From: Kudoa neothunni | Taxonomy: Eukaryota; Cnidaria | Assembly (NCBI GenBank): GCA_964304625.1 | Contig: OZ199840.1 | Coordinates: 8,866,001-8,930,000, forward strand | Length of the DNA: 64,000 bases | Direction: 5' to 3' | Shown here: positions 46,899 through 58,313 of the stretch, in pieces | How the letters are laid out: the number at the start of each line of letters is the position of its first letter | How positions within the stretch are numbered: the stretch's first letter is position 1 | Translations under genes and position numbers: made by a program | The notes under the pieces: model-generated | Database searches by the model: none | The model's input: the letters and a program-made list of their open reading frames with translations, nothing else | What the model was told of the DNA's origin: nothing

Positions 46899-49800
46899 AT
46901 GGGAACTATTTCCAACACCAATTTTGACTATAAAGACACAGAAAATTCTGTTTGTACAAATGATGGAGGTGAAATTATTCTAGCCACTGGTGGCTATGAT
47001 CATTCGATTATATTATGGCAAGCACATACAGGATCGATTTTATCTACATTGAATCATCCACAGTTTGTAATTTTAATCTAAAAATAAATTTATTATTATA
47101 TTTAATTTGTAAAAACAAAATAGCAAGTAAATCAATTGACAATTCATCCTCAAAAATCTCATTTATTTTCTGCGAGTATTAACCGGTTTAAATGTTCTCT
47201 TCCAATCGATAGCGACTATGTTTAGCTAAAGGTGAAATCAGAATGTACAATCTCCCCACAAACAGAAAAGATCCTGAGGTTTGTATTGCAAAAAATCACA
47301 CTCGATGATCCTTGCATTTAGTTGATATTCGATTCTGGCAAAAGTAGAAATATCACTGGAATAGATATTCAAAAGAATGGATCATGGATGGCTTCTTGCA
47401 GTGATGATGGTCAAGTTCATATTTGGTGTTTGAAGTGAGTGTGATTTCCAACGTTGAGCCTAGTTCCCTCAAAATGAAATTTAATGCATAGAGGTCAAGG
47501 TGGGAACCAAGTGATGAATAGAATAGATGAGAACCATAAATATAGTCTTGTTAAAATTCATCCAAACCAAGTAATAGTTATTAGAAGTAGCCTAGCTACC
47601 GTTTGAACTCATTTAATAAGCTATTCTACGTTTTTAGGTGCACCTTTATTTGGCGAGGGACAAATCGGATATTGTTTTGTGGGATTTAAGAAATAATAAG
47701 ACATTAGTTATTGTAATTAAATATAAAATAATAAATAATGTTTAATTTAACTTTGGTGAAAAACAGACACCAAAATTGGACCCTAACGACATTCTTACAA
47801 GTCGCAATATGCGTTATACTTCATTTGCAGTGGAGCCGTATTCGTCGGCGTTAGCAGTCACCTCAATGTACACTGTAATTTTAATTAGAATTTAATTGCT
47901 TTTTTTACATGTTATTCTGATGTATTGCATATTTAAAGAAAAGTGTGTTTAAATTGGTTCAAAAATCATCCTTAAACGACCCCTCCCGAAACCGCCAACA
48001 CCGAATTAGATTATGAATGGGACAAAAATTTTGTAGCGAACAACAGTCGAGATTTTATCCACACACTACACTGCACATTCAGTTACGATTCTACCTTTTT
48101 CGCCTGTTCCTATTCGGATGGAAGTGTGGCTGTTTACAACACCAACGATGGTACACCCTTTCTCACCCTTAGTGATGACACTTGTAATGATTGGGTTTGG
48201 GATTGTGAATTCACTCCGGATTCACGCTACATGTTCACAGGTAGTTTATCGTTTATTTCAGTTGAACCAAATGAATTGTTATTGATCATTTTAATAAGTT
48301 GTTCTGCTTTAAATCTTGTCCTCAACAATTCATACCAAATAATTACTTAAGTCTTAAGTTATCTCCATAGTATCATTTAAAGTTACTTTAGCTATTGTTA
48401 TCAATTTGTGAAATAATTCAGTGATGATATTTTCAATTCCTTTTTAGTAGAAGAGTTTATTAGTCTGCTCGAATTAATTCCCCTATTTATAATTTTTTTG
48501 ATTAATTATTATTAATTATTTTTGAGTACAGCGAGTAAAGCGATGAAATACGTGTAATATAATAAGTATAAAAATTAATTCAAAAATTAGTTTAAAAAAT
48601 AGTGGCACTTACGCGAAAATTGGATAAATTGATCCCACTAAGGTAGGTGAGATTAAATTAATTTTTACTTGTTTTAACGTCACATTAAGATCTATTAATT
48701 TATTTTATTCGAATATTTGTTGTAATTATACAGTATAATTGGTAGGTATGGGGTTTGAACGACATTTAATTTATAATTTTAATGATTGATTCTCGTCAGC
48801 TCTTATTCCAATTGTGGTGGTACTTTTTCGAAAAATAATAATTTATGATACAGAATTACCTGAACTAGAAAAATAAGTGAGCAAGGTTGTTAATCAAGAC
48901 AAATGTAAGAAAAGAAAACCCCATCGAAAAAATTTCGATTAGTCTTGTAATTCATTTGAATTATTATCGACGGAAAACATAGAATGAAAACTTTCTGATA
49001 ATATCCTAAAAGAATATGAGATTTTTGTGTTTATTACCGATTAAATATTAGATGGAATATTGTTTTTTAAAAATAAACGTTTTAAGAATATCTGTCTGAA
49101 TTTTTAAAAAAGTACATGATTGTGAAGAATTCGCTTGAGATGAGTTTATGATATTTATTGATTCATATTTTTCGGGGATAAATAAATATTATTTTTAAAA
49201 GAACATTCAACTAGAAAGGATTTTAACTATTGAAAATATGTCAACACCACCTAAATGATGTGAATGATGATGTGATGATGAGTGAATGATGATGATGTGA
49301 ATGATGATGTGAATGATGATGATGTGAATGATGATGATGTGAATGATGATGTGAATGATGATGTGAATGATGATGATGTGAATGATGATGTGAATGATGA
49401 TGATGTGAATGATGATGATGTGAATGATGATGTGAATGATGATGATGTGAATGATGATGTGAATGATGATGATGTGAATGATGATGTGAATGATGATGTG
49501 AATGATGATGTAAATGATGATGTGAATGATGATGTGAATGATGATGTAAATGATGATGTAAATGATGATGTAAATGATGATGTAAATAATGTGCTGGTTT
49601 CTTTAAACTCTTCTTATGACGGAATTAAAAAATCATAGATGCTTTATAACGCATTAACTTCAATTTTTTGAAATAATACAACGTTACTGAATACTTGACA
49701 TCTGACAGTCGATGGAATGTCCAGAAAATTTAAAGTTAAGCACCTTTTTAAGCAATAGATACCTTCATAACTTGCGTAATATGGAATTAAAAACATTATT

Positions 49801-51972
49801 CATTTTTAACAATTGACGTTTATTTTGTTTTTTAATATGTTGGGATCAATAAAGTAGATAATTCATCTCGAAATGTAGTATTATGCTTAATGGAGTGAAT
49901 ATTAGTTCTGTAAGAAACATCACATTAGGTAATTAGATAGCTGGTTTACCTCAATTCTCCTCCTATTCGAAGACTTGTTAAAATATGAAATCATTCCATG
50001 TGGTGTCAAAAGGAAAAATTAAAATTGATCCTTATCTTAAAAACTGAGATATTCGTCTATTTTAGCATTTATTAATGATTTAACATTTTAAGCCTATATT
50101 CCTAATAAAAATGACGAACCAGATATGACCTTGGATTGTAGCGAAAGAAATGTGGTGTTAATATTATGGATCAATGTGTTTCAACGTATACATGCAAATG
50201 GAAACGTAACCGCTTGCCATACATATGCAACAGTTGCAACATATGCAACATTTTCACAATTACTCAATGTCTTCACAGTTTTCAAATATTAAAATTTTGT
50301 AATCTATCGTAACGGTCACCTAACGTAAATTATATGTCACGTAAACCACATTATAAAATAGTTATAATTTATCGAGAGTAAGGATCGATTATTCTCGTTA
50401 TATTTTTGACTCATGGTTTCGCTGCGTTTCTAAAAGACATATCAGAAATAAAAAAAGTCGTCTACTCTAACAAGAAAATAAATGTAAATAAAATAAATAC
50501 AACTGTTATTAAATGAAATGTTTTGATTTTTTTCATGTCTTATGGCCAATAATTAGACGAAGACGGAGCTCAATATCAATATCAATATCAATTTAAGTTT
50601 AAGATATTCATAAATCATTATTCGTGAATGAACTAGATATATGAATATTTTAGCGCCAAATATCAGATACGAATAGTAGCATCTTTTTCATTTTCTAAGT
50701 GTTTTAATTATAATAAATATAGTAATTAAATGAGAAAAAAAACTTAATCTTGACACAATTAAATATTTCTTATTTCTTAATTTTTTTTAATTTTTGTTGT
50801 TGGGATATTTGTGATTTTAACTAAATGATTTATTTTCGAATAAAACAATTATCATTTTTATTTCATATACTCATAAATAGAAAATAGTAGATTTAAACAC
50901 AATTATTCTTCAGTAAAGTTCATCAGATAATGACTATTTGTTTATCAGATTTATTTCACCTTCGATTTCGCGCGCAGCACACATATTTTCGAGAGAGATT
51001 CTTATTAGTTGGAATCGATACATTATATACAAAGCATACTCGGTCGTAGAATTTTTTCGTTGATTTAAAGTGTGCGTTTCTCGAGAAGCGCTGCTACAAA
51101 CAGATTAAGTTAAACCATCAATAATATTGAAAAATGTTGGGAAACACTGGTTAATAACAAAAATTCAGCTAAAGACATGAGCTGTTTTAATTGTGATTCA
51201 CCACTTAATAATGTCGTTGTATTTAAATCTTGGATTCCTTTTCAAAGTTACTTCAAAGCTATCTAAAAAAATTTTAATAAATTATTAATCCACTGGTGAT
51301 TTGGACTCCAAAAAATTAATCTTCACCTAAGTGCTCGAAAGTTAACTATTTGAGGTTAATAATAAAGTCATTTTAATTTTCCACCCACACAAATTACAAA
51401 AGACCGTAATATCTTCACAAAAAAGAAGAAATAAAAATCAGGAATCTATTTAAACCTCGGTTACATTTCATTCCTAAGGGGTCTGAATTAGTTCCTTAGA
51501 CTATCAAATATTATAAATGACTCATGGTTGATTTCTATCGCCCGTTGTTCATTACAATTTTCAAGTTGATATATTAATCTTTTCTGACTTGCCTACCTAT
51601 GTCTTTATCCGGATGAGTTGTTTAATGATAGTTACGAAAACAGCCGAGTGCTAAATTACCATGGCTAAAACTAAAACAAATGATTCTAATACTCTAAATG
51701 TAGTTACCACTACACATTATTTATTTTCCACCTTAATAAAAGATTTTTAATATAATTTCTACCCAACCAACTTATCATAAATATAACTAGAATAGATTTT
51801 TCAATAGTTCCACTTAATCTTATATAATAAATTCTAATCTGTATGTTAATTATTTTGTTGTTTAGCTTGTGCCGATGGCAATATTCGATTGTGGTCGTTG
51901 GAAACATGTACCAAAGTTCGTGAATATGTGGGACACAGGGGTTGTGTTACATCACTCGCCTTTCGTGATTGA
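46899..51972 (+). CDS. MLST8: mLST8 / LST8, WD40 subunit of TOR complexes, 9 exons
   Basis: Exons: 46899-47066, 47124-47175, 47226-47278, 47322-47434, 47492-47570, 47638-47706, 47767-47874, 47939-48240 and 51866-51972 (about 349 aa; human 326). Characteristic LST8 blocks appear in order: ILATGGYDHSIILWQAHTG, EIRMYNL, KNGSWMASCSDDGQVHIW, KIHPNQ, SDIVLWDL, CTFSYDSTFFACSYSDGSV, DDTCNDWVWDCEFTPDSRYM, and ADGNIRLWSLETCTKVREY ending GHRGCVTSLAFRD. LST8 is the seven-blade propeller that sits on the TOR kinase domain in TORC1 and TORC2. The last intron (48241-51865, 3.6 kb) is far longer than the others (43-68 nt). One frame discontinuity lies in exon 8 at 47972-47978: the exon enters in one frame (SVFKLVQKSS) and the rest reads in another, with one extra base overall. 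It falls in a loop variable in the family. Confidence 0.88.
48241..51865. other. Long terminal intron of mLST8
   Basis: 3.6 kb of AT-rich sequence between exons 8 and 9. It contains the GATGATGTGAAT minisatellite (49257-49590) and short ATATCA repeats near 50573-50592. No gene was found within it. Confidence 0.7.
49257..49590. repeat. GATGATGTGAAT-type minisatellite
   Basis: Units of (GAT)2-3 GTGAAT, 12 or 15 nt long, are repeated about 25 times, drifting to GTAAAT at the 3' end. All units are multiples of three, so the array stays open as an Asn-Asp-Asp-Val polypeptide of 118 codons on the plus strand. It lies in an intron and is probably not translated. Confidence 0.95.
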
Positions 51973-52265
51973 TCGAACCCTGATTATTATAACATATGCC
52001 GTCTTTGGATGTGATTGTTTCTACATTTTTAATTAGCATTTGTAATTTGTTTATTTTATCTCGATGGAATATCCAATTTGAATATTTCGTGTTGTGTCAA
52101 TTTATTGCGTTAATCCCAGGATTATCGTTACGCAATTTTCGTTTTAAGCGTGCGCAATCATAATTTATTCTCTTAGTCTGTTGTATATAGTGGATATCTG
52201 AATTCCACCCAGAACAGCCATACAGAAACGAATACTCAGATCGGTAAGAAGGGTGACAGTTGAAA
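51973..52265. other. Short intergenic region between mLST8 and syntaxin
   Basis: Only 293 bp separate the mLST8 stop from the syntaxin ATG, same orientation. No core promoter motif or AATAAA is obvious. Confidence 0.4.
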
Positions 52266-54571
52266 TGAAAAATTTGTTACCTGAGATTGGGGTGGAAGAC
52301 GCGGTATTACAATAATTGATTATTATTATTACAATAATTGGATCCAAATTGTTTTTTGAAAAATTAGAAGAACAATCCATTTCTTATTGGCGAGAGCAAT
52401 GAGGATGTTGCTCAAAATAATGCGCAACAAGATAACGTGGCCGACAATGAGTTGGGTCCATTTTTCACCACTGTATTATACACAAATCTAACGCTTAACT
52501 AATGAAATTATTCTATAATTAATTTTCTCGTCAACAATCAATATATTTTATTAGGTGGATAATGCACTAGTCACACTTGAACACATGCAAGAATCACTAG
52601 ATAAAATCAAAGTGCTTCAAAATGCAATCCTTGTGTCGCCTTCCGAGGATAGAGGTAGAGTTGTTGTTTGTCCACATCGAATTGAATATTGGTTGTTACT
52701 CAGATGCGAAAAACCAATTAAACAACCACATGGAAAAATTTAAAGTCAACGCCAAATCAGTCAAAACAACAATAGATAAAATTGACAAACTGATAAAAGA
52801 TGATGAAAAAGTTGCCAACACCAAACCCTCCCAATTACAGATGGAGAAAAATCAACACTACTCTCTTTCGAAAAGTCTCACCGAACTCATGACCGAATAC
52901 TCCAAAATTCAAACTCAGTATCGTGACAATGTTGCCAAACGTATTGAAAGACAAGCTGCTATTGCAGGCCAATCAGTCACCTATGAAGATATCGAAGCTA
53001 TGATTGAGTCTGGAAACATGAGCACACTTTTCGATCAGGTGGCCGCAACCGAAAAATCAAAACAAACCCTCTTCGAAATCGAACAACGTCATAATGATAT
53101 TTTGCTGTTGGAACAAAATCTAAATGTGGACTTTCTCATTTGTGATTTTAGCTGATTAGGTTTTCGTTTTAGGATCTACATCAGTTGTTTACTGATCTCT
53201 CGCTGTTGGTTGATCAACAGGTAGTAGTTTTTCGAATAATAATTTTCTCTTATTCGTCAACTCAGGAGGTAGTTATGTGATTTTAATTGTCGTTCGCATA
53301 TGTGACAATTTAAAAATTCCCTCCTGTTCTTACTATTATTCGTATTGTTCATAATATTAGTCTTATTAATAAAATTTGTATTGTCAATAATATTATTTTT
53401 GTTCATAATGTTAGTATTGTTCATAATATTAGTCTTATTAATAATATTTGTATTGTCAATAATATTAGTATTGTTCATAAAATTTGTATTGTTCATAATT
53501 CTAGTATTTTCAATAATGTTAGTATTGTTCATAATATTAGTCTTATTAATAAAATTTGTATTGTCAATAATTTTAGTATTGCTCATAATATTGGTCTTAT
53601 TAATAAAATTTGTATTGTTCATAATTCTAGTATTGTCAATAATATTATTATTGTTCATAATGTTAGTATTGTTCATAATATTAGTCTTATTAATGAAATT
53701 TGTATTGTTCATAATATTAGTCTTATTAATGAAATTTGTATTGTTCATAATATTAGTCTTATTAATGAAATTTGTATTGTTCATAATATTAGTCTTATTA
53801 ATGAAATTTGTATTGTTCATAATATTAGTCTTATTAATGAAATTTGTATTGTTCATAATATTAGTCTTATTAATGAAATTTGTATTGTTCATAATTCTAG
53901 TATTGTCAATAATATTAGTATTGTTCATAATTCTAGTATTGTCAATAATATTAGTATTGTTCATAAAATTTGTATTGTTCATAATATTAGTCTTATTAAT
54001 AATATTTGTATTGTTCATAATTTTAGTATTGTTCATAATTTTAGTTTTGTTAATAATATTAGTATTGTTCATAATATTAGTCTTATTAATAAAATTTGTA
54101 TTGTCAATAATAATATTATTGTTCATAATGTTAGTATTGGTAATTGCATGTGACAGTTGACTCATTTAAAATCGGCCTTGTTTTATTGTGTATGAAAGAA
54201 CCAATTATCTTTTTGAATCACAGATTAATTATTTAAAAGAGCGATTAAATTTTTTTGTTCGAACGCACACATAGCTATATCCTTTGCATTGTATTTTGAC
54301 CGCCAATGTCATTGTTAATGGTAAATAGGGAGAGATTATCGATAGAATAGACCTCAATGTGGATAACGCCGTCGAATATGTTCAAAAAGGCGAAATCCAG
54401 TTGGTTCAAGCTGTAAAGTTGAGAAGAAAGAATATAAAAGTAACTGCTTCTAAAATTTAAATTGTTCTAATCGTACGATGCTTTTTTTAGAAAAAAATTA
54501 TCATATGGGGAATTGTGCTTTTTATAGTTTTTATAATTGTTCTAATTATTGCCCTCAAACTGAAAAGATAA
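52266..54571 (+). CDS. Syntaxin-1-like Qa-SNARE, 7 exons
   Basis: Exons: 52266-52304, 52368-52472, 52555-52654, 52704-53125, 53173-53220, 54329-54439 and 54491-54571, giving 301 aa (human STX1A 288). An Asn/Gln/Asp-rich N-terminus precedes the Habc bundle (AKNQLNNHMEKFKVNAKSVK; KNQHYSLSKSLTELMTEYSK; QTQYRDNVAKRIERQAAIAG). The conserved EDIEAMIESGNMSTLF linker follows. The SNARE helix runs from EIEQRHNDILLLEQNLNDLH through DQQGEIIDRIDLNVDNAVEY, with the zero-layer Gln in QQGE. The chain ends in a basic KLRRKNIKKK juxtamembrane patch and a single C-terminal anchor (IIIWGIVLFIVFIIVLIIAL). It would mediate fusion at the plasma membrane with SNAP25- and VAMP-type partners. Every splice join keeps the frame. 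AATAAA at 54672 is about 100 nt after the stop. Exon 1 encodes only 13 residues and is the least certain. Confidence 0.9.
53335..54140. repeat. ~15-nt AT-rich minisatellite in syntaxin intron 5
   Basis: About 800 bp of tandem units alternating ATTGTTCATAATATTAGT, CTTATTAATAAAATTTGT and ATTGTCAATAATATTAGT. Units are multiples of 15 nt and both strands remain open: 302 codons on the minus strand (Asn/Thr/Ile/Met-rich) and 271 on the plus (Leu/Val/Ile-rich). A block of ~45 nt is repeated almost identically about six times at 53680-53890, showing recent expansion. Confidence 0.93.
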
Positions 54572-54872
54572 CCCACATAATATTTACCCTACTCTACAAT
54601 GGACATATTTTTTCATATTTATTGGCCTATCTGTTGATAGGTGTGAAAATGATATAATTATTTTTCTATCAAATAAAATGTCTTATTTCTTTTTCTATTG
54701 TAAAAATTAAAATTTTATTGTTATAATTTAATTTTGCTATTGTAAGTGTAGATTTTCGAGTTGCGTGCGCGCTAAATATTGAAGAGTTATACAATAGGTA
54801 ACCGGTTTTCCGTAGTAACTGATTTTCGGAATTTCTTCGTTTAAAATATTATTTGAATATTTTAAACCATAT

Positions 54873-54899
54873 TTGATTTGATTTGATTTGATTTGATCT
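54873..54899. repeat. (GATTT)n short tandem repeat
   Basis: Five GATTT pentamers in tandem near the left end of the Tigger element. Confidence 0.6.
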
Positions 54900-55034
54900 G
54901 TATTTGTTTTTTAAGAATAATCTGTAAAAATTAAAAACAATTGAACATTGGAAAAGCGTTTTTTGCACTTGACCGATTTTCCTTAAGTTTTCGACTATAA
55001 GCGAATTTGCCGTCGCGTATTTTTTACTTCTATA

Positions 55035-56430
55035 ATGCCTAGTAAACTTAAAAATATAAAAACTATCAAAGAAAAATATGAAGTTATTAAGTTCTTCGAA
55101 TGTTTACCTAACAGAGGTAGAGGTGCCAAAACTACTACTGTTAGTAAATTTGAGCTTCCCGCCATTTCTACTCTTGATGGCATCTTGAACAAGAAGGAAG
55201 ATATAGTTTTATCTTATGAAACGGGTTTAGCCTCTTCTAAGAGAAAAAATCTTAAGCAAGATACAAACAACCATATCGATAATTTAGAGTATGACTGGAT
55301 GAATTCCTTGAGATAAAAAAAATTGAATTATCTCCTCACGATATCGTACATAAAAGGAACCAATTGGCACAAGAATTGAACATAAAGGTTGCGGTGACCC
55401 ATGGTTGGTTTCGTGGTTTTAAATCCCAATTTAATTTAAGAAATCTTACTTTCCATGGTGATGCAACTTATGTTGAACCAAATGTTAAAGAAAATTGGCA
55501 CTCTAAATTGAATAACTTAGTCAAAGGTTATGGCGCTGACTCAATCTTCAATCTAGACGAAACTGCGCTGTTTTACCAGCAACAGAGAGGTTTATCACTT
55601 TAAATGCCTATGTATTAATATTTTTAAGGAAAAAGATATGCTTCGTCACGAGAGACAAATTCTCACCGAGAAAAACATCTAAAAAAAGAATCACCATTTT
55701 GGTTTGTGCTTCTATGTCTGGAGATCGCATTGAACCTCTTGTTATTGGACAGCACAAAACCCCCCGTCGTTTTAAGTATGTTAAAACATTTCCAGTAAAA
55801 TATGAGTCAAATAAGAGGGCTTGGATGACGGGAGAGATATTTAAGAAATATCATGTTAATTTGAATAATTTGTTTAAAACGAAGAACAAAAAAGTTTAGC
55901 TTTTTCTCGATAATGCTACCTGCCACCCGGAAATTCAATTGTCGAATATCTCACTTATATTCCTCCCAAAAAATTCAATGAGCGTTTTTCAACCTTTGGA
56001 CCAGGGCATAATTTTTTCATTTAAATTAAACTACAAAAATAATTTGATAGAAAGCCATATTGTTGCAGCTCGCAGTGGCATAAATCCATGTTCTTAATTG
56101 AAAACTCGTGGAATAATGTTTTAAAGGATACCATTTTTAATTGCTTCAAAAAATCTGGGTTTCCTGTAGCTGATGAGTGCGAGCATTCATCAAGTATCAA
56201 TATGAGCAGTAGTGAGTTCTCAGTTGAAATTTCTGAAATGATCCAAGATGCCTACATCAAAAAACTTTGACGAACCTTCTCCTTCGGTTGTTGAATCTGC
56301 TAATTCAAATGGTGGTGATACTGATACTGAAACTGAAGATGAGGATGTGGTGGAATATATATCATCAAAAGATGTATTTAAATGTTTAAACACGCGAAAG
56401 AAATACACGATAGAGAGAGGAATTGATTGA
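55035..56430 (+). pseudogene. Tigger-like transposase remnant (CENP-B HTH + DDE)
   Basis: Frame pieces in order: an N-terminal HTH (TIKEKYEVIKFFE; ILNKKEDIVLSYETG), then the CENP-B-type domain with KVAVTHGWFRGFKSQFNL. First Asp: IFNLDETALFYQQQ. Then KKRITILVCASMSGDRIEPL, VKTFPVKYESNKRAWMT, second Asp in LFLDNATCHPE and third Asp in SVFQPLDQGIIFSFK. An acidic C-terminal segment has ETEDEDVVEYISSKDVFKCL. Several frame changes (about 55316, 55603-55680 and beyond 56000) and an in-frame TAG just before LFLDN show it is inactive as assembled. The three catalytic Asp positions survive. Confidence 0.88.
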
Positions 56431-56639
56431 CTAGACTCTAGACTCTAGAGGAAATAATTAATTTGGATCGCAAAATTACGAAATACATGTATAAAAATAT
56501 AACTCCAAATAAAATAACATATTTCTTCAATAAAAATACGTGAGTATGTATAGTAAAATATAAATTTTCTTAAAATACTTGAATTTTTATTTCCCGCGAA
56601 GGCACAAAATTACGGAAAATCGGTTACCTACTGTATTTG

Positions 56640-57130
56640 CTTGGTTTAATACGTTATTGCGCGATAAAAATTACGATATATAAATAATATATTTTTGGAA
56701 ACATTAAAACAGATTAATGTTTTTATTGAATCCTCGTTTCATATTATGTTGTTACGCACATAGCATACTTGTTTTCTCCGTCTGATGATAAGCGGGGGAC
56801 ATAAATAACATCGTTTTCGAGCGTTTAAATTGTTAGCTTCAGTGAAAGACGTATTATTCTCATTGAATTTCAACCTAATTGACTCAGAAGAACGTTTGAG
56901 GACGGGTTGACATCCATTTTTTTTCTTCAGCTCTTTTCTTCTCTTGGCTATTAATCAAAGAAACGGATAAGTCCAATAAAAATTCTGGTCGGAGATTAAT
57001 TTTCTTCCAAATATTCCGGATTTCTTTGATAAGACACAATAAATGAATCAAAAGTAGTCACATAAACAATTTGTCAGTTGAGAGTTGATTTGAGAAATTC
57101 AAACCTCACATTATTGATGATGCACGTATT
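56640..57130 (-). pseudogene. piggyBac transposase C-terminal fragment
   Basis: On the minus strand three frames in succession carry the C-terminal part of a piggyBac transposase: VTTFDSFIVSYQRNPEYLEE, then INLRPEFLLDLSVSLINSQE with KKRAEEKKWMSTRPQT, then ARKRCYLCPPLIIRRRKQVC and NEDSIKT. These match the NxFxxY..P, R..FL.ELG.SL and KRCYLCP...K..C cysteine-tail blocks. Nothing from the catalytic core is seen, and no TTAA ends were identified, so this is a truncated old fragment of a different subfamily from the 4.7-6.9 kb copy. It abuts the Tigger element. Confidence 0.75.
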
Positions 57131-57795
57131 GCTGCTCAATTGTGAGGTTAACTTTCAAATAAAATAAAGCAAATTGCGATTGGCATAATCCTTTTTTGAG
57201 GAACATCGGCTTAAAATCAAAAATTTCAAAATCATTGAAAACTTTCAACTAGATTTAAAATAAAATTTTAACAATTTACGTGAAAAAGTAACTTTAACAA
57301 ACATTTTTTGAATGAATTATATTTAATTTGCTACTGAGGTGGGCTTGTGGAGCTCAAAGTCACTTACCACCTACCACTTACTAAGGGTCAATGTGTTTGT
57401 TGTCAAATTATTTTTCATCCCTTTATTTTTTTACAAAAAGCTTCCTTCTATGTAGTAGCGATTTGTTCAACTATACTTTTTTGATTACTATTAAGAAACA
57501 ATTTTTAAATTAATTGATCTTCCCAACAAAAAACTGTAATATTATTTACATCAAATGAATCTAATCATAAACGTCAATAACTCCTTATAAATTTTTTTAG
57601 CAGATCATGTGTAGAGAAAGTCAAATGAAAGTTTGTATCAATGAAATTAAAACATTAAAACTATTATGCATGGGGAGGACAAACACTTGCTGCTACACAA
57701 ACCAATCCAGGGTTGTTTGTTACAGCTTCAAACTTGAAATTTTTAATAAGATGAATCAGAGAATGAAGCATCGTTAGACACTAAATCAAATAGGC
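57131..57795. other. Intergenic, AT-rich
   Basis: No gene or boundary of an element is visible. Confidence 0.35.
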
Positions 57796-58182
57796 TTATT
57801 TTAGCATCAAGACTTTATTGCAGATTGTTATTACCACATGAGACACGAAGGGGTTATAGGGATTTTTACAGATACCGTTATATGTTGTTGGTTTTTGAAG
57901 CCATTCAATAATGTTTTTCTGATGTTTCACCAAATGAGTAATTGAAGCCTTACATAATTTGCATTTATGATAATTGGAAAGATCAACCACTACTTTGCAT
58001 AAAGCGCAGTCACTTCTATCCCCAGTGTAAATGACTACATCATAGATAGATACTTGAGTTGATTGAAAAACATTACCTTTGTTTTCATGACAGAGTATAT
58101 CCGTATTGCATAGATTTTCAGATGTAATGTGTTGGTCAAGGGTATTTTTGTAAGATTGCAGAATAAAATCAACATTATCGTT
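57796..58182 (-). CDS. Zinc-motif open frame, unrecognised (possible exon or fragment)
   Basis: An open frame of 128 codons ends at 57796 and begins after a stop near 58183. It reads NDNVDFILQSYKNTLDQHIT, continues through NLCNTDILCHENKG and VSIYDVVIYTGDRSDCALCK, then VVVDLSNYHKCKLCKASITH and LVKHQKNIIEWL. It has CxxC pairs (CALC, CKLC) and downstream His, a plausible zinc-binding module. There is no ATG, so it would need an upstream exon. A second coding-like stretch at 58194-58313 (ESYLARKKERAYNLVKWLVG) lies just upstream but does not join in frame by a normal intron. It could be the last exon of a host gene or a relic of a transposon gene; I cannot assign a family. Confidence 0.35.
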   Translation of the reverse strand, partial: NDNVDFILQSYKNTLDQHITSENLCNTDILCHENKGNVFQSTQVSIYDVVIYTGDRSDCALCKVVVDLSNYHKCKLCKASITHLVKHQKNIIEWLQKPTTYNGICKNPYNPFVSHVVITICNKVLMLK

Positions 58183-58313
58183 CTATTTTGTTAAAAATTA
58201 TTCCAACAATACCGATATGCTTTAAGTACATTTGTCGTTAAATTGTGTTTGTAGCCAACAAGCCATTTGACCAAATTGTAAGCTCTTTCTTTTTTTCTTG
58301 CCAAGTAACTTTC

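Larger units (their letters stand above)
54790..56635 (+). mobile_element. Tigger/pogo-type DNA transposon
   Basis: The left end TACAATAGGTAACCGGTTTT then CCGTA, and the right end (inverse of TACAGTAGGTAACCGATTTT then CCGTA), are flanked by TA (54790-54791 and 56634-56635). Length is about 1.85 kb, with one transposase remnant inside on the plus strand. The termini resemble those at 12604-13268. Confidence 0.85.

Noticed and set aside
53345-54160. 271-codon plus-strand hydrophobic frame, resembling a polytopic membrane protein
   Set aside because: Complement of the 15-nt minisatellite; repeats of the same few residues, located in a syntaxin intron.
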